DNA from: an uncultured Cellvibrio sp.
Lineage (GTDB): Bacteria; Pseudomonadota; Gammaproteobacteria; Pseudomonadales; Cellvibrionaceae
Direction: 5' to 3'
Assembly: GCA_946886255.1 (NCBI GenBank)
Contig: CAMPIG010000323.1
Location: 1-5,619 of the forward strand
Length of the DNA stretch: 5,619 nt
Shown: one piece after another, positions 3,798 through 5,619 of the stretch
Layout: every line of letters starts with the position of its first letter
How positions within the stretch are numbered: position 1 is the first letter of the stretch
Made by a program: the position numbers and the translations under genes
The notes under the pieces: model-generated
Told to the model about the DNA's origin: nothing
Seen by the model: only the letters and a program-made list of their open reading frames with translations
Databases searched by the model: none

Positions 3798-5512
3798 CGG
3801 TTCAGATACTCCATCAACCACTGCATGGCCGGGCGCTGCTGGCCATTGCTTTGGATCAGGCCAGTGCCGTCACGCCAGGTGGCGCCCACGACATAACCCC
3901 ACAGGGTAATGCCGGCCACATTGGGGTGGTTGTAGAAGATCGGGAAGTGCATCTGCATGTACTGCAACTGAGTCTGATCATTCGTCGCTTCAATGTCATA
4001 CTCGGAAATGTACAGCGGCAGACCCAACTCGGAAATTTGATCCAGTTTGCTCTGGATTTGCTGAGCGGTCCAGACTTGCGGAGAATACAGGCTGTGCGCC
4101 TGAAGTCCCAGAGCATCGACATAACCGGAGTTCACGGCCGGGCGAATCATGTTGATGATGGCATCGGTATCCCAGGTCATGAAGTTATAGTCGTTGTAGA
4201 TCAGAACTGCATTCGGACAGTGCTGGCGTGCCAACCGGAAGGACTCCGTGATCCAATCGCTGCCAAACGCATTGGCCGCATAGTTTGCCGGAGCGTGCGA
4301 AGGCAGCGCTTCGTTCACTACGTCAATCATTGCTGTATCCGGGTAGCGTGCGCAGTAATCGCGAATCCATTCTTCAATTTCCGCGCGCTGCTCGGCGGCA
4401 CTCAAGCCATCAATCCAACCCGGACGTTGACTGCCCCACACCAGCGTGTGTGCTTTCACAGGAATACCATTCGCGCGAGCGTAGTTGTAGATGGCATCCA
4501 ACGGACCCCAGTTGTACTGGTCGCGAGTGCCCTCAACAGATCCCCATTTGCCTTCGTTTTCCGGTGTAATCTGATCCCAGTACTGGGTGAAATCAGAGCG
4601 AACCGCACCGCGCGTGGTGATGTTCCCGACGAAGAAATCGGGGAAATTCGGATTGCCCGGATTAGCGCTGCTGCTCGAGCTTGAAATGCTGCTGGAACTG
4701 GACGATGAGGTGTTGCCATCGAACGGATTGCCAAAGCCGATGGAACCGTTGCAGTGCAACATCTGCGAGAAGGAACCCGCACCGCACTCACCGTCCCAGG
4801 CGCCGGTGTTATCTTCCTGATCTTCGGCCTGGTAGGTCATGCCGTTTACGATGATGTAATCCACTTCCACATCGCGATCACCAGAGTCATTGGTAAACGC
4901 AACACGCAGCTCACCGGTAGCGTTGGTCTGTACGGTGTAGTCGAGCATGCCGACGCTCAGTGTCCAGGTCTCGATGGTCTGACCACCAATTTCCAGGCTG
5001 ACACTTTCGTCTCCGGTGACGCCGCTCATGCGCACGGTGACGCTGTGGTTACCGCCGGCAACCGAACTGCTGGAGCTGCTCGAACTAATAGAGCTAACGG
5101 AACTGCTCGAACTGGTGGGACTGCTCGAGCTGCTGCTTGCGCCACTGCCGCCCTGAACGGTAAATGTCGCCAGTGAAGGTGTGCCGCTACCGTTGGCACA
5201 AAAACCAAAGCTGGTGTTGGAGCCGGGCGCCACGTTTGCATTGTACGCCGCGGGGGTAACCGTAACGCCACTCAAGTTACCGCTCCAGAGGTTGCTGATA
5301 GTCGTGCCATTAAGGTTCAGGCCAACTGTCCAGGAGGTAATGGCCTGGCTACCGTTGTTGGCAATGGTGACGTTGGCGCAATAACCGGAGCCCCAGTTGT
5401 TGTTGACATTAAGTGTGGCTTCGGCAGAGCCGGAGGTCAGGGCGTGCGCCCCGTGGGCTGACGTAAGTACGGCTGCTGCAAAGAGCAGATTTTTTGGTAA
5501 ATGGATGGTCAT
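3794..5512 (-). CDS. Secreted modular endo-beta-1,4-xylanase (CBM2-CBM60-GH10)
   Basis: The 572-residue product cleaves internal beta-1,4 bonds of xylan outside the cell. A signal peptide ends at AHA (22-24). Residues 25-121 are a CBM2: Trp40 and Trp76 align with surface tryptophans, Tyr90 replaces the third, Trp61 is core, and Cys45/Cys105 may pair. A serine linker covers 124-152. Residues about 154-264 match CBM60, a calcium-dependent xylan/glucan binder (VTVRMSGVTGDESVSL, EVDYIIVNG, then GSFSQMLHCNGSIGFGN). A second serine linker covers about 267-283. The GH10 domain, about 287-572, has TPENEGKW at 316-323, KAHTLVWG at 353-360, DVVNEAL with acid/base Glu401, LQAHS at 470-474, YISEYDIE with nucleophile Glu504, and TLWGY at 536-540. 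It is a compact GH10 of about 285 residues with WG where many members have WH. AGGAG lies seven bases before ATG 5510-5512. The architecture recalls Cellvibrio xylanases, possibly Xyn10B-like, but this is from memory. Confidence 0.95.
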   Translation of the reverse strand: MTIHLPKNLLFAAAVLTSAHGAHALTSGSAEATLNVNNNWGSGYCANVTIANNGSQAITSWTVGLNLNGTTISNLWSGNLSGVTVTPAAYNANVAPGSNTSFGFCANGSGTPSLATFTVQGGSGASSSSSSPTSSSSSVSSISSSSSSSSVAGGNHSVTVRMSGVTGDESVSLEIGGQTIETWTLSVGMLDYTVQTNATGELRVAFTNDSGDRDVEVDYIIVNGMTYQAEDQEDNTGAWDGECGAGSFSQMLHCNGSIGFGNPFDGNTSSSSSSSISSSSSSANPGNPNFPDFFVGNITTRGAVRSDFTQYWDQITPENEGKWGSVEGTRDQYNWGPLDAIYNYARANGIPVKAHTLVWGSQRPGWIDGLSAAEQRAEIEEWIRDYCARYPDTAMIDVVNEALPSHAPANYAANAFGSDWITESFRLARQHCPNAVLIYNDYNFMTWDTDAIINMIRPAVNSGYVDALGLQAHSLYSPQVWTAQQIQSKLDQISELGLPLYISEYDIEATNDQTQLQYMQMHFPIFYNHPNVAGITLWGYVVGATWRDGTGLIQSNGQQRPAMQWLMEYLNR

Positions 5513-5619
5513 TTTCGAACTCCTGTTTAAGTCATTATTGGCATGGGGAGCGTTGCTGATAAATTATTTTGAAACGCCTTACATCGACGGAGGTTCGACT
5601 CATAACAACAAAAGTGAAT
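5513..5619 (-). promoter_or_regulatory. Xylanase upstream region, partly in window
   Basis: These 107 bases contain the xylanase ribosome-binding site AGGAG (5520-5524) and two AATAAT hexamers on the minus strand, near 5563-5568 and 5534-5539, each a five-of-six match to a -10 box. Neither has a clear -35 partner at normal spacing. The promoter is probably here or just beyond the window edge. Confidence 0.3.

Noticed and set aside
3695..4684. 329-codon open frame on the plus strand
   Set aside because: It lies antisense to the GH10 domain, whose catalytic motifs are intact on the minus strand. The translated plus-strand product has no recognisable domain and the frame is a codon-bias shadow.
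4664..5143. Short tandem repeats in the serine linkers of the xylanase
   Set aside because: The linkers mix several serine codons and show no exact repeat unit; they are ordinary low-complexity spacers for this group of bacteria.

Overview
The window looks like a carbohydrate-degradation locus from a saprophytic gammaproteobacterium of the Cellvibrio / Saccharophagus / Teredinibacter type, with Cellvibrio the best guess. The evidence is indirect: secreted, modular polysaccharide-active enzymes whose domains are joined by long serine-rich linkers, the domain set CBM2, CBM60, GH10, GH128, CBM6 and CBM5, moderate GC, and a GTAG-type REP element. No rRNA, tRNA, insertion sequence or CRISPR array is visible.

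All four confident genes lie on the minus strand, so the biological order runs from right to left. (1) 3794-5512 encodes a secreted CBM2-CBM60-GH10 endo-beta-1,4-xylanase, with a moderate hairpin terminator candidate at 3725-3746. (2) 2762-3451 encodes a small secreted protein with an N-terminal CBM5/12-type chitin-binding module, a serine linker and a cysteine-rich C-terminal domain that resembles a double-psi beta-barrel (expansin/barwin type). It ends in a near-perfect intrinsic terminator with a UUCG loop at 2704-2727. (3) 973-2469 encodes an outer-membrane-type lipoprotein with a GH128 endo-beta-1,3-glucanase domain and a CBM6-like module. (4) 163-909 encodes a PAS-AraC-family regulator 63 bases further on, in the same reading frame and probably the same transcript. 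Beyond it lie a 52-base G-free, C-rich tract (possible rut site) and a REP palindrome.

Functionally, the xylanase acts on plant hemicellulose. The other three genes could form a module aimed at chitin and beta-1,3-glucan, the two main polymers of fungal walls, or at algal or plant beta-1,3-glucan. The PAS-AraC protein is the obvious candidate for local control. This grouping is inferred from position and domain content.

The most unusual non-coding feature is the leader of the GH128 gene (2472-2582). It can form several hairpins, and it contains a 10-bp helix with one bulged base that would bury the Shine-Dalgarno sequence. Two 14-base direct repeats 43 bp apart lie upstream of it and may be activator sites. 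The CBM5 gene also has its Shine-Dalgarno sequence in a small hairpin, and its true start is an ATG inside the longest open frame.
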